In this document: in pieces, positions 32,476-46,262 of the stretch
How positions within the stretch are numbered: the first letter of the stretch is position 1
Layout of the letters: the number at the start of each line of letters is the position of its first letter
Assembly: GCA_013368445.1 (NCBI GenBank)
Contig: JAACJO010000004.1
Coordinates: 2,604,001 to 2,668,000, forward strand
Source of the DNA: Leucocoprinus leucothites
Lineage: Eukaryota > Basidiomycota > Agaricomycetes > Agaricales > Agaricaceae
Direction: 5' to 3'
Length of the DNA stretch: 64,000 bases
Notes under the pieces: model-generated
What the model saw: the letters and a program-made list of their open reading frames with translations, nothing else
The model's database searches: none
Told to the model about the DNA's origin: nothing
Made by a program: the position numbers and the translations under genes

Positions 32476-34802
32476 TTATAGCCATTCCACGGTCTTTGAA
32501 ACCAAGTACCATCAATTGATAACTGATCAACAAGGAACACAGGACAGCACTCACCGCGGGAGGTTTCGATGAGATATCATAAGTGACTCGATTGATACCA
32601 GCCACCTCATTGGTGATACGGGACGATATGCGCCTGAGTACCTCAGGGGGGAAAACATACCTGCATTTTTCGATTTCGAAAACGAAGCACAAGGATACCA
32701 GAAAAGCCGCAGCGTGAGACCAGGGGCGAGTCGATGGGGTAATCAAACAGGGCGTTGCAATGAACCCTGCAGCTCACGAGAGAAGGCAGAAGCACTCACC
32801 AATCGGCGGTCATGAAGTCTTCAGACTGAACAGCACGCAAGGCGATGACCTAGGAGGTAAAGCCAATTTAGTAGATATCACTCAACCTGATGGAAAGTTG
32901 TTGTGTTGGGTTCACCTGTTCATAGGTTCTTTGATCCCCCATAACTCCAACAGCCTTCACAGGTAAGAGGACTGCAAACGCCTGGGATATCTCGTTATAC
33001 AGGCCTGCCTTGCGAATTTCTTCGATGTAAATGCTGTCCGCATGCTGGAGAACCTTGACTTGGTCGCGAGTGACTGGCCCCAGGATACGAATCGCGAGTC
33101 CTGGGCCAGGGAAGGGATGTCTCTGAACAAGGGTTGCGGGTATTGAGAGGAGCCGCCCTAGAGCGCGAACTTCATCTAGAAGGCGAAGTTCCAGTACAAG
33201 TCATTACAAAAGAAGTAGGCATTAATTATCAACAAACCTGAAACCTAATAACGATTCCTTACCTTTGAATAGTTCTCGAAGGGGTTCAATCAACTTGAGC
33301 TTCATGTCCTTCAGCAAACCCCCGACGTTATGATGGGTCTTGATTGTAGCACTAGGACCCTTGAAGCTGATGCTCTCGATGACATCTGGATATAGTGTAC
33401 CCTGAAGCAGCCACTCCACACGTCCTTTTTTTGCACCGTCCCTTTCCTCATTCTCCGCGGCCGCCTCGATCTTCGCGGCTTCCGCTTCAAAGACATGAAT
33501 AAACGTATTCCCAATGATCTTGCGTTTCTTTTCGGGATCTTCCACACCCTCCAAACGAGACAAGAATAGGTTTGAAGCATCGACGACAGTCAAGTTGACA
33601 CCAAGGTTTGAGTTCAACATCTCGTCGACTTGTTTGGCCTCGTTCAATCTCAAGACGCCATTGTCAACCATGATGGCATGGAACCTGAAAAGGTCATCAA
33701 TCTGCACCCTTGTAAAACCTTTCCCCTATGACGTACCGGTCACCAATGGCTTCGTGCATCAACTTCGCCGCGACCGTACTATCAACACCACCGCTGACTG
33801 CCCCGATTACACGACCCTTCGGACCACAAATTTCCCTAATTCGAGCGATTTCCTTGCCTATGAATTCTTCCTGAAGATGGGAATGACGTAGTTTTGATCA
33901 GGAGTCATATTCACTTGGACGAACAAAAAAAAACAAAAAAAAGAAGCACCATAGTCCAATTTGGTCGACATTGACAGATGTTAAGAATGAAACGTCCGAC
34001 GACCTCCTTCCCTCGAGGAGAATGCGTGACTTCCGGGTGGAACTGGATACCGTAGAATGGTTTAGTATCATGAGCGAGGGCAGCATAAGGCGCAGAATTT
34101 GTATGTCCGATGACGTGGAAATCCTTCGGAGGTTCTGAAAGTTGGTCACCATGGGACATCCAAACCTATCCAGGAAACAAGAGAAGATGAGCGCTGCTCA
34201 TAACAAGGACAGGGACTATGACGTACCTGCATTTCATCCCCAAGGCCTTCAAATAATGCATCAACAGAACCTTCTCCGCCGATTTTGTTCATCTTGACCT
34301 CTGCAAAGCCATATTCCCGATGGTCACACTTGGTGACCTGGCCCCCTAGGTTCCATGCAATTTCCTAAGTACATCATCATTCATCAAAACGTCAACATTG
34401 ATGCAGCCGAAACTATCGGAGGTGTACCTGTAAGCCATAACAAATGCCCAGTACTGGGACACCAGCCTCAAAGACAGCGGGATCTACGTGAGGCGCATCT
34501 GCGTCGTAGACCGAATAAGGAGACCCTGAGAGGATGATTCCTGTTGGGAAGATATTGAGGGACTGTGGCGGTGGAGATAACAACAAGAGCGACCTTTGGG
34601 TTTGAAGTTGACTTCAGAAAGCTTTGTCGTACAAGGCAACAATTCTGCATAGACACGATGTTCTCTGCATCTGCGTGTGATTAAATGACTATACTATTGT
34701 TGAAGTTTCGTCAATATGATATTTATATTTACTGATTGAACGCACCTGGGAGCCAAAATCCAAGATGAGGATTGTGTCGAACTGGTCGTGAATTTCTGCC
34801 AT
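32476..34802 (-). CDS. GMP synthase (glutamine-hydrolysing)
   Basis: The enzyme converts XMP to GMP using glutamine and ATP, the last step of guanylate synthesis in the cytosol. The ATG at 34802 begins [19 protein letters not shown], followed by an intron. The class I amidotransferase domain has the oxyanion segment [12 protein letters not shown], the nucleophile Cys in VLGICYGLQ, and the His/Glu pair in [11 protein letters not shown]. The ATP-PPase domain has the P-loop [10 protein letters not shown] and DNGVLR. The C-terminal dimerisation domain contains [15 protein letters not shown] and [15 protein letters not shown]. The last exon encodes TVEWL then TAA (32476-32478), close to the usual IEWE end. 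The gene has several introns; the domain order and length fit the fungal enzyme. Confidence 0.95.
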
Positions 34803-34910
34803 TTTTGAAAGTCAAAAGGGAGTAAGGCCTGTGTTGGAGGTGGTCAAGGTCCGAGTGCTGCTCGACGCGATAAGTTAATGAGCGTCCGATAAAGATGATC
34901 CTCAATTTTT

Positions 34911-34960
34911 GCGTCACGTGGAGACGCGTCAAGAGTGACGTGATGACCGTGACACCAAAG
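34911..34960 (-). promoter_or_regulatory. Possible promoter elements of GMP synthase
   Basis: About 110-150 bp upstream of the start are CACGTG (34915-34920), an E-box type core, and TGACGTGATGACC near 34936, a CRE-like half site. These motifs are common by chance, so function is inferred only. Confidence 0.3.
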
Positions 34961-37900
34961 TTCTTTGACCTCCCTTTGCCTGGACCACAAAACCGTGACC
35001 TTCCAAGGATGTTTCTCCCTTTCTCTTGAACATCACTACTCGAAACCAAAGAGCTCATTGCCACCGAAAATACCTGGAAATTCTGACGGCTGTTCAGCAA
35101 GTATGATGAAATTGCTCACAGTAATTTCTGGCTTCCGTTCAGGACGGCTTGTTCTGCTCAATGACGTATGTCTTCTAATTCAAAACAACAATGACCTCAG
35201 TGCAAGATTGAATATTTGAATACTCATCTCGACATCTCATCAATACACATCCTGTCTCCTTGCATCGAAGAGCAGCACGATCTTCAGGGTGGTCCTACAC
35301 TGACCATCACACATCAACATATCGTACCTGGACTTGCTCCCGGACATTTCCTCATCTGGCTAAGGCATGAAATGTCTATATTCACTCTTCAGTTTGCTGC
35401 TTCGTATTTCTCGGGCGGTCATCAGGCCTGGCGTGTGAGAGGACGTCATTGCACTTCGGGCAGCACTCAACCATTCAATTACCCTTCGAGGAAGATGCAA
35501 TGCATAATACGACCGCACTATATTCTAAAGTTGACCGAACTATCTACCACTGAATGCCCATTGATTGTGGAGTCCCAAGCTTGCAAAGTTAGAAAGCCAA
35601 TCTTTAGCGACGCCATGTCTGTTCATTCTAGGGGTATCCCACTCAGGCCTGTGGCAACCTAACGGCTGTCAGTACCTTATTTCTGCGCGACCACACACCA
35701 CCCATCTCTCGTTTCATTCTAAACCAGAATCATTGCCCCCACTAACCGAGTCTCCTTGAGAGCGCAACAATCAGACATATTCTCGCACTCGCTTCCGCGC
35801 ACGGCGGCAGTAAGTAATCTGCTTACAGCCGCGTCGTCGTCGGCCTAAAGCAATCAACTTCGCAGATCAAATGGTGTAAATCTAGCTCCTCGGCTATCTC
35901 GTTATCATCTGAGGTGTTGTGATCTGTCTACCATTTGGACAATTACCCGGTGTTGTGTTTTGCTTGTTTTTGGGAGTTCTCATTAACTGATGATCTCATG
36001 TGCCTCCTCCAAAGCCTGGATAATTATGGCCACTCCGTCACCAGATTCAGGGGGCTAGAAGAATAGTTCCCTGGGTTCGCTGATGAGTTTTGCAGGACAT
36101 CTTATTCAAAAACCCTACTCATCCCTGTACAGACAGACCATGAGACTGAACTTTCAGCCACGCCTTCAGTGCGTCATTGAGGTGTGTCTTGTTCTAAGTC
36201 TGCACATTTGAGTTTATTATGACAGATGTTTTTGTTCCGCCGCTGGTCACAATAATACCTGCATGCCAACCCTCGGCTGCATACGATCCCACAGAAACGA
36301 CATTCTCACTCTCAACGTTGACATGTGGAGATTAGTCTAATCATAGAAGTCCTCGCGGACCGCGAAATTCATCTCATCTACAATGCGGGGGAATGCAACC
36401 TCTCTTTCGGTGATCGAGCTTTGATGGCCATGTTCGTTGACAGCTCCTATAACAAGGTTTTGCCTATACGGTGCCTTACCATCATCACACACGCACTGCC
36501 TGACCTTGAGAAGATGGCATTGGATCGGCAATTACCAGATGGCAAGTTGTCGAAGAGCTCGACTAAATAGCCGAACTCAGGGTAGCCTTTTTTGGACCTC
36601 CATACCTATTTGTTCGGGGATTCGATATAGAGGGGAATCGCTTGTGTCGGCTTCCCGCCTTCCAACCTTCCAATCTCGGTAGACTTGTTGTTTGTCGCTG
36701 GGATTGTGGCAAAGGTCGTCTGATAGAAACTCGTTAGCCGACTACTAGTACGTGCTTCAAGCTTATCTATATCTTCACGCCTGTCGCGTATCGCTGTAAA
36801 AGAAAAGACACGTTTGAATTGACCGGCGCGCCGGTGCTTTCGAAGTGTAGAAGGTTATGGTTGACAGTTTCTGAAATATCTTCATAATGAAACACTCGCG
36901 TACTGATGTTCAGCTTTCCTATAGAGATTCGGCGGAGTCTGCACTACTAGTATGTGCTAGCTACTAAAGGATTATTGCCCAGTGAAAGCGCTAGAGATGG
37001 CTAATGGAGTATCATTGAGTCAGGTGTTAGACAGAATGGTTTAGCCTTTAAAGCTGAAACGATGATAAGACACTGACTTGGCGAGTTCGTGCGGTTTGTG
37101 ACCGAGGGAGATTGTGGCACTGCAAGTTAGCGTGGGAACTTTGCTCAATGGGCGCTTGTTGTCAAGGCTGCACAGTTTCAAGCTTTAAGTGAATGCGTCC
37201 AAGAGATAAGTACTAGTACGAAGTTTCATCGATCAGCGTTCATGAAGCACGGCCTTCGGCCGTCGGATTGAGAGGTCCATCGTCTAATATGGAAGTTTTC
37301 GCCAAGGTTAACGATTCCGCTGGCCGCGCAACTAACACGCTTATCTCGTACGTGGCATCGCTTGCTCTGGATTTCCCGCGTAACAAAATTAGTGAAGCAC
37401 ATTATGCAACCAACATTCTGTAGCCCCATTCTTATACTTGCAAAGCTGCTCATACAATGACGAGGCTTTTGCACGGACGAGGATGCCGGTGTAGGGGGTT
37501 TGAGGGTAGCTTGAAGTCCAGGGCAAGACCCGGATTGCGTCATTGATGAAAATATAGAGATATCACGAACATGTAACGCCGTGTTACTGACAGGTTCTTT
37601 CACCACTTTCAGAGCAAATCAGCAGGCAAGCACCTGACCATGAAGTAGTGCTAAATCCGTTCTTTCTTCTCAAAGTCAGGGAGGTCCTTCAAGCGTTCCC
37701 TGAGGCCCTGACCACTTGAAAGACGGTGATGAGAGTCCTTGACTCAGCTATACATGGGAGCTACTCAAGCGACCATCACTCTAGTAATAGTATCTGACAA
37801 TGAACAGATATAACACGGGGAAAGCAGATAATTCAGGCAGACCGGAAAGGAAGGAGTGCTCTATAATCATAAATAGCGACCTGATCGCCTAGGATTTTCT

Positions 37901-39088
37901 CCTTTCGGACATCTCGACAAGCCGCGGCAATCAGGGCATCGGCGGTGTTCAAAGCTTCTCTGTGACGATGGGGAACGATTCAAGCGAGAGTTTCCCAATT
38001 ATGAAGAAGTCATGCGTACGGATTCTAACCAACCCGACTGATACGTGGTCACGAAGACGCCGACGCCTTCCATCACTGGAGAAGGCGTATCCCCGACGCT
38101 TGTTTATGCGGGACCTTGCTGCGGTGTGCTTGCACTACAGTGGCGGTTTCGAGAAACAGTTACACGACCATTAGCTCAAGAAGCAGTGTCCTGGCGGGTA
38201 AGAGCTAGTACAGCCATCAGTCCAGTGTGACTCCGAAATCCACGAAGCGAAAAAGCAAGTGGTATTTGATTAAAGATCAAATAAAGGCCCGCCGCGCAGC
38301 CAGCTGAGCCTAGCGATGTCGAATTGTGAAATACAAGTACTCGACTATCAGCCCGAGGCGAAAAAGCGAACAAATAGCAAGACACGCTTGTCAAGATGTA
38401 TCGATTCTGTTTCGCCATCAGGTCTGTGTCGCAGTAAGCGGACTCAAAACACCAGGAGGGGAAACGCCTATTTTTAGTGCCGAGGACCAAACACTGTCTG
38501 GATTAGGAAATCAGGGGAAAATCGGAACTCTGTAGTGGTGATCGCCACTAATCTCCTTGGCCCAGACAAGCATCGCCAGTTCATCCGAGCTTATCCCAGT
38601 GGTTGGGTAGTATCTAGGGCAGGAAAATAAGAGAATAAATAAATGGAAATAGAGGAACAACAAGGGAAATACTCCTGATCAGACCCCCTGACAGAGTGGG
38701 AGGCTGGAAGAGTCCAATCGGTCGAACTACGAAGATGGGCGTCAACGGGAAGAGGCCACATGCGATGAGTGCAGGCCGTCCAAAAACGACGATGCTCCTT
38801 TGGGGACGGCCACGGAATTCTCCATCGGACATCGCTCGTCTACATAAGCAATGGGTAGCGACCAGATCTCTGCCTCCCAATCTCAGGATCTAGATTGCAG
38901 AAAACATTGATCCCGATTTTTGTGTGAGAATCCATTCAGGGCCCACTACCAATCCCGGCATGTTCGACTGGACCCTGCTGGAATAAAAACTGCTACCAAT
39001 CTTCAGCCTCGATTACTTATAACCTGGTACGATTTCAGGTTTCGCCACTCATCCATCTATCCCCTCCCCACCTACACATACATTAACA
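34961..39088. other. Gene-poor stretch, about 4 kb
   Basis: No gene can be supported. The longest open frames are 35216-35662 (+) and 36325-36570 (+); neither carries a motif I recognise. The palindrome AGTGGTGATCGCCACT near 38534-38549 is isolated. Confidence 0.45.
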
Positions 39089-40581
39089 ATGAACTGCCGG
39101 GAAAGACGTTCTTGGACTGCAAAGGAGGACCTTCTCCTCCGAGAGGCAGTAGCCAAGGGTTCGCAGCCTCACCAGCTCCTCGTCGCCGCTTTGACTGACT
39201 CGAGATATAGAGGATCCTGAAAACCCAAACCCCTCTAAGTGGCATGCCATCGCCAAACATGTTCCTAATCGGACCAACAAGGACTGCCGGAAGAGGTGGT
39301 TCGCCAAGATGGCGTCAGATGTTGTCAAGGGCGGTTGGGCCCCAGAGGAAGATGAACGGCTGGTGAAGGGAATTGAGCGTTATGGTACAAGGTATGGTAA
39401 TCCGGAACCTGGTATGGACTTGTTAACTCACGATTTGCATCGTAGATGGTCGCTTGTTGCTTCTGTTGTTCAGACAAGAAACAGTGACCGTAAGTGCATG
39501 CCTTGTACTTGATCAACCATTTACTGATAGTATACCTCAGAATGCGCTAAGCGTTGGACAGATACTCTCAATCCTGCCATCGACAGGACAACTTGGACCC
39601 CAGACGCTGTATGTCCCTCGCTCACTAATACACTATTCCGTTACTGACTATCGGCATTAGGATGAGTTGCTCCTTCAGGCAGTGAATGAGCACGGCAAAG
39701 TCTGGACAAAGATTGTTAAGACTTACTTCCCTGGACGAACGGGATTATCAGCCAAGAACAGGTACGCATGTGCTCTGAACCCATCATGGACAATATCCTT
39801 ATTTGGCCGCTCCCACAGATACAATAGCATCACGAGGTTTAATGCCGATCCCTCACGAGCCCGAGCAAGGAGAAAATCTCCAGAGAACGCTCGTTACTCT
39901 TTGGAAAGAAGAACAGAAAGTGTCTCGTCATCCTCGAGTGCCTCCCCTGCGACCCCATCTGCTCCATTGCCGCGGCTGATCCAATCTCCTTTCTCCTCGG
40001 AGGGTTCCCTTTCCTACGACTACGACTCAATACCTTGGTCATCATCATCACCCAGCACTGATGATGGCTCTATCTTCAATTCTCCAGTTAACATGTCCTC
40101 CTTGGATATCCTCAGTGACGGTCGCTCCTCCCTCCCTGCCACTCCTCCCACCGAGTCCTCGTATCAAGGGATTGACATTTCAGGAGTCAATCAGACCCTT
40201 GCCGGTCTCACGGAGTCCCCACAGTTGGCGTACTCTGATGCAGCAGCACTCTCAGTGGATGCTATGTATAACAAGGCCTACATCAATGGCCCGACAACGG
40301 AGGCTTCCCTCGTATACCCTGGGAGCGGCGCTGAACTGTATCAGAGCTATCCCCAGTTCCCCTCCGTCTACCCCAATGACCTTTCCGCGCAATTCTTTGA
40401 AACTCTACCCAATAATGTCGATCCGTTGATCGGACTGGGTTGGGACGCTGCGACGTCTCCAATGGACGCCAAGGCATACGGTGCCTTCAAGCTGCCTTCA
40501 CAGAATGACTTCGCAGTGAGTATCAGCTCTGCTTCTTGGTCATATACTTGATCCTAACATTTCTCCCAGTATATCTTCTAG
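39089..40581 (+). CDS. Three-repeat MYB transcription factor
   Basis: There are seven exons (39089-39158, 39211-39391, 39446-39489, 39541-39608, 39661-39761, 39819-40515 and 40570-40581), totalling 1,173 nt, 390 residues. Three MYB repeats fill residues 1-155. R1 carries SWTAKED and RKRWF, R2 GGWAPEEDERLV and CAKRWTD, and R3 TTWTPDADELLL and SAKNRYNSI. The remainder is Ser/Pro-rich with acidic patches and is probably an activation region; the chain ends NDFAYIF. Each repeat holds the spaced Trp residues of a DNA-binding helix-turn-helix, although R3 has W-x-W spacing near KVWTKI. It is a likely nuclear regulator; the target genes are unknown. The fifth intron (39762-39818) is a multiple of three and open, so retention would stay in frame. 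Confidence 0.9.
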
Positions 40582-42935
40582 ATGTCATGATTTCTTGCAT
40601 TGCTGTAGATTAGACTTTGATTTGTATGTAGCTACATAGGTCTCTTATAACTTCGGCTTCTTTCGACCACCCGGCATGGCATGGACGACCCCTATCTTTA
40701 TGTAGTAGAGTTTTCGTTTACCTTATCCACAATTTATGTACACTAGTCGCATTCGAGTATCACTGTACCTTTCGCACGTTCGACCACATGGATCTGATAG
40801 AGAAAGACTTAGAAAGACCCTTTCCTGATCATGCAGCGTGATGAGAATCACGCAGAGAGACCATGGAAAACACATCCATCACCGACAGCTGCAGGGTTTC
40901 TCCGCACAGAGTCCTCATTCCTGACGACCCTAGGGTCCTACTATGATATCATGGGTAAGTAATGCTTCGTCCGTGGCAATTTCAATACCTAGATGTTCTT
41001 CATTGTCGATTTCCATGGATTTCAGCCATTCCCTTAACTATGACGTTTTCGTCCTGAAGCGCCCGTATGGCGGAGACAAAGATGTCACGATGAACATTTG
41101 TTGGGATCTGGATGACAATCTAATCTCCAGTCTCGGACCTCAGGTCTGGTGTAGAATCCTTTCAATTTTCAGGTAGATAGTTGGTAAATTCTATGGGCAA
41201 GTACTAGCTTGCATCAGGGCTATTCAGTGCTTCACGACGAAACAATGAGCTCGCCTTTGCAAAAGTTTGGACATGAGAAATGATGACATGCTGGCTATGA
41301 CATCGTCTTGACTACTATTTTTATTGGGTTCACGGAGATCACCAACGGGAAAGTCCATATCAAGACTCTTCTCGTGCAGAACACGCGGTGAGTCTTTCGA
41401 ATAATATAAACCCCGCCATTCGCATCATACGTTCCGAGATCGAATACCACCAGTCGGACGAATAAGTATAGTAAGGCGACGTTCGGGATTCGAGAAGGAA
41501 CATCTTTCCATTGTGGGTGTGTTATTATCACTAATCTCCGTGGTTGCCGGCGCTGGGCAGAGGAAACAGATATTGACAAGAATAAAATAGGAGCAGCAAT
41601 GTTATACATACTATTTTTGCTATTGTGGAATTGAGGCTCATACGACCAAGAAATGTTGCCAACATGTTACATTTTAATAGCTGTCCGAGCCGCGGATGGC
41701 ACTGATATCCTAAGACTAATGGTGGATATGACCACTGCTGACTGTTCAACGCCACAAAGCTCTGCATCACTAAGAAGCTATGAGCTCCAGCCTACGCCCA
41801 GCCTGACACTCTATCAAAGGCACTCTCGGATCAAATATGCGTGACTATTGGATCGTTTGTATTGTCCACGTCGACGCTCTCTCCGCCCCCACAGCCTTGG
41901 ATTAACCTGCATTAGTTAGCTTCAAACAGCTGCACAGAACTTATGACCCACACAGCTTGAGTAGTGACCTATCAAAAGAATAAGCGGTCGAAGCATACTG
42001 TTGTCAATTGTCGAGGGAATATGGGTCACTGCTCTCATGGATGTCTTGACATGACTGATGCAACGAACCAGCACCATCGATACATCACAACTTTCGGGTT
42101 CTCCATCTCTTCTTTAAGTCCGGGATCAACGCGATGAAACGTTTTTGGTACATTGTCCTACCAGCAAACGCCCTATGCTGAATAAGCTCTCTCTCATGGT
42201 TTTTTCGAAGTGGACACTATGGGGTGATCCTTCAGCCATTTACGGAAGCTCTCGTATTGATTCGTTACTCGACTAAAAGACTGATAGGCGAGCTGGCTGG
42301 GAATCCCTCGGCTAGGGAAGCAGTGACTTTTTGTGCCTGACATCAGTTTGGAGAAGGTGTGTGAGTGTTTGCAAATATTCAGACGCTGCGCGCGCTGGAA
42401 CAATAGTTTCAAGCCCACTTTGACTTACGACAGCGCTCTCGAGAGCATGGAGTATCATTCTCTGCTTCGTCAGACTCAGTTATACTTACTTATTGACAAT
42501 CAGGATGGAACTATATCCGCAAAGCCAACCCAAAGAGATGCCAAGGACTCGGCCGCGGAAAAGGATTTTTTTTTGCCGAAATACTTTACATCTTGGGATG
42601 TGTCAGCCCGCATTCGCCATTTGAGGTCTTCGCACATTGCGATAATCCGATCCGCATGTTACAGTTTCTGGACGATAAGGCGCCGAAACAACGTTTGTCC
42701 GAACAACGAATGAGGAAGAAAAAAATTGAGGAAAAACGGAGAAACAAACGTGGACAAATTCCAGGGGGGTCTGAATTTTTCGGATTTCCCCACAAACCGG
42801 GCCGCTGGCGTCTAATCATCTGACCAGGCAAAGTTTGGTGTCATCGACGAACAAAGGATGGGGAAAACAAGACCCAAGAGATCTGCCTGCTATCGTCCAT
42901 AGTTTTCTGGTTCCTGCATCCATCTTCAGCTGACG
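40582..42935. other. Intergenic, 2.35 kb, no gene seen
   Basis: The left side contains the MYB 3' UTR and the right side the aldose epimerase promoter. Short open frames at 40943-41176, 42333-42713 and 42593-42823 are unsupported. Confidence 0.5.
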
Positions 42936-44677
42936 ATGCCTGAGAATACGCCCGTTCGCTTGGAGTTGCCAGGGGACTCACCTGCTCTAACCGTTGAGGT
43001 ACGCTTTTTGATGCTAGTGATAATGGTCAGCCACTGCGGACTCAGTACGATTGATATCTCTCGCTAGGTTCTCCCTCGTGGCCTCACAATTCATAGGCTT
43101 ATCGTTCACGCCGGTGGACGGGTAAGTATTCCAGATCCCAATCATTAGGATTGATTTATCATAGAATATACAGGACAATGACATCGTTATCGGCCCTGAA
43201 AAGCCTGAAGATCATGTTACCCAGAAGTACACAAACACGATCATAGGACGATATTCAAACCGAATCCCCGTTGGAACTCACACTTTGGAGCGAAATGGCA
43301 TTAAGAGCGAATTCGAGGCTAAAGCCAATGGTGTGCGGTTTCTATCTTATCTGATGGCATCTTTTTTACGACATGATTATATAGAAAACCCGAAGGTCTC
43401 GCTGCATGGTGGTCCAACTGGCTTCGACTCCGTGACGTGGACAACCTTATCAAAAGATGAAACACCTCAGTTGTTCTCTTCGGCAGAGGCAGGAAGAATC
43501 CGTTCTCTGCCTGAGAAATCGTACACCGTTTTCAGTTTGATCTCTCCTGATGGTGACCAAGGATATCCTGGTGAACTATTGAGTGAAGTGTTGATCGCAC
43601 TAGTGCCCTCCACAACCGGAAAGGTTGGATCCGTCGTAATCGTCTACAGGTCAAAGTTGAATGGCCAAGAGAAAACAGTTACGCCCGTGAACTTGACACA
43701 GGTGATGCTTTTCTTTTGTTGACAGATCGTGACCTAACAACCAGAGACATTAGCACTGGGGCTTCAATTTGGATGCTAGCTTGGCCGGCGGAGAACAGCA
43801 CGAGGCTGCATCCGTGAAAGGACATGAACTGACAATTGGGGTATGTTCTGTCGACTAATGTCGGTTCGCACATGTTCTCATGGTATGATACAGGCAAACC
43901 GTATCGCCAAGTTGGGCGAATTTGCTCTTCCTACATCGGAGTATCCTTCTGTTTTGGCTGCTCCTGCATACGATTTCCAGCAAACAAAGTCCATTGGAAA
44001 GGATTTCCCTGCTTCAGGATATGGTGGGTCTCACAGGATATAGGTTCCACTCAAAAACTGACATCGGAGAAGACGACTACTTCCGCTTTGCCGCCTCCTT
44101 CGTCTACCCTTTGCCGAGACGAACAGTCCTCTCTGGTTTGCAGTCGCTCAATATTCTAGACGAGGTTTTGTCTGAAGGGGCTGTTGCTGGTCCTTCTTCG
44201 GCACAGCTGAAGTCCGGAAAGGCGGGACTTGCGCTTCAGTTTTTCTCGAATCGTATGTGATAATTGTGTCTTCCCAGGCTGAATTCATTTCTCACTACAT
44301 GTGACCCCACAGAACGTGGCGTCATGTTCTATTCAAATAATTTGACAACTCCTGCCAAGGGCGCAAGGAAAATCATTCATGGGGGCTCAGGCATAAGTGG
44401 TCATGGGGATTCCTATGGTCCTGGAAGTACGTCTCGAAACTGTGATGCGAATATTTTCCACTGACCGACATGATTAAATAGCGGCGGCGTTCCTCGAATT
44501 CCACGATGTGAGTAATTTGGTGTCACGACCCTTTTTACTTCTCAGCTCATTTGTATGAATTAGCCTCTGGCTGTGTTCCTGCAACCAGAAAACAGGGATG
44601 CGGAGGATACACTTCTCACCTCCGACGAATTGTATAACAATTTTGTTCGCTTGGAAATCAGCCTGACAAAGGCGTAA
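42936..44677 (+). CDS. Aldose 1-epimerase (galactose mutarotase)
   Basis: The enzyme interconverts the alpha and beta anomers of sugars such as glucose and galactose in the cytosol. The ATG at 42936 opens MPENTPVRLELPGDSP, and the first intron starts GTACGC after LTVE. The family beta-sandwich follows: LIVHAGGRDNDIVIGP, NTIIGRYSNRIPVGTH, then the catalytic His in SLHGGPTGFD (about 43404-43433). The second active-site segment is LTQHWGFNL, where most members have N-H. The C-terminal part has KGHELTIG, PAYDFQQTKSIG, and the catalytic Glu region LQPENRDAEDTLL. The stop is TAA at 44675-44677. The gene has about nine introns of 50-60 nt. Confidence 0.92.
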
Positions 44678-46262
44678 GGGATGTCATGACCTGGTAAAGT
44701 CAGAACGTGGCAGAGGATTTGCATTCATTTAAGCCGTCGGAAGCGAGATTAGGAGCATATTGTTTGTGGGAAATACGTACTTATGTTTATCTATCTATGT
44801 ATGGTGATTTGATGTTTGGTGAATAGTAAATCCCTGAATTGATTATGGCTGAATGTGATACGCGAGACGCGATTTGTGTTTGGGCACAAAGAAAGAGTGA
44901 TCCACGGCCTTAGGCGCAACTCTCAACCGCAGGTTATAAGCACGCTTAAGTATGTCGGTACCTCAACTCCAAGCTTTATCCGTCGGGTGTTCCTGCAATC
45001 TATCTCGTACTCAAGCCCTAATTGCTGATATCTGATGGTTCAAGGAAATGTATGTTTGGATTTTTTGGTCACAGAATTACCTGACTGTCCTTTCCAGGGG
45101 CTCCACGATCCGTTTCCGCCGGCAGGTTGAGAAACCAATAGATAACATAGACAGCTGAAATAGATACTCTTTATCTTGAGATTGTTCATTCAGGTCGGCT
45201 TCCGTAAATCCAGAACGGAGCTATACGCACCACGGAAGTAAGTAAAGCCATATAATAAAGGGGGGAAAATACCTGCCCCACTCAAAGATGGTAAGCAGCG
45301 CCCTCCACGAACAACGTTAGGCAAGACATCCCATCAAGCTCAAGTTCCTCTTTGGACTAAGGCTCAAACAGAAGCAAAAGGGGTTCGGCAGCCTAGCAGT
45401 TGCGACATCTCAACAGCCTATCCAGAACTAGCGAATCGAAGAGACGCCGCCAGGGGGCTAAAGAGAAGCCATTATCTCTGTTCTTCCGAATCGCATCAAA
45501 GATTTTGGAGTCGGAAAGCCAGTAGAACTGAAAAGGGGAATAGATATGACAGCATTCCAGACGATGTATAGTATGCGAATGCCAGGCTTCCAAGTTGTTT
45601 ACATCTTTCCTGGGAACTAACTGCCTGGGAAGGTTGGTGTTTTGAATACAGTCAATACAGAAGCTGAACGGGCTAGTGGTGTTGAACGTTTGATGTTACA
45701 GGGTTGGGTAGAGGTGGAAATGCTGAGCGACGGCATCGGTCGAGACAATTCGCGGTCCTCAAGTGGGTACAGAAGACCTTGGCCTTCTATCAATTGTTCA
45801 GAATGGGCCTATGGAATTTAGTTGATGAGGACAATGGTGAAGATGATGTCGCTACCTTCCATGTTAGATTCCCACAAAAATGATGTTAGCAAGATGTTTG
45901 TCCCCAATGCCCTTGCCAAACAAATCTGAGCAGCGGCATCCACAGACACCATCGCGGCCGTGCAGCTCGTCGACGTCAAGACTCCTGTAAGGCCCTCGCT
46001 CAAATCCGTCCTGTGAGTATCCCACTCGATTCTGGAGACCATATCCTGTCGAGATTATGCTTTTCAAGCCCATTGGGCGGAAATTCGGGTTGGATTGGTC
46101 TGAAGACTTTGTGATGACGATTATTGACATCAGTTTTCTTCCCTAGCAGCCGGAACTTCGTGCGATTCGAATTATCGCAGTACGTCTTTGTCGCCGAAAG
46201 ATAGAAAATCCATATTGAAATAGCAATCTAAAGCTTCCGCTCGATTAACTCGTCAGCCCAAT
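44678..46262. other. Intergenic, 1.6 kb, no gene seen
   Basis: A minus-strand open frame at 45818-46042 (74 codons) has a protein-like, hydrophobic end (SDIIFTIVLIN) but no start context, introns or family I can name. The right end holds the eS10 promoter. Confidence 0.4.

Noticed and set aside
36325..36570. Open frame with DREIHLIYNAGE, considered as a hydrolase or carboxypeptidase relic
   Set aside because: Neighbouring frames break repeatedly and no catalytic motif is present, so the resemblance is too weak.
38534..38549. Near-palindrome AGTGGTGATCGCCACT
   Set aside because: It is isolated, short and away from any gene, so no function can be supported.
45818..46042. 74-codon minus-strand frame (VSVDAAAQICLARALG..)
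   Set aside because: It is competed by another open frame on the same strand, and there is no start context, splice signals or known family.
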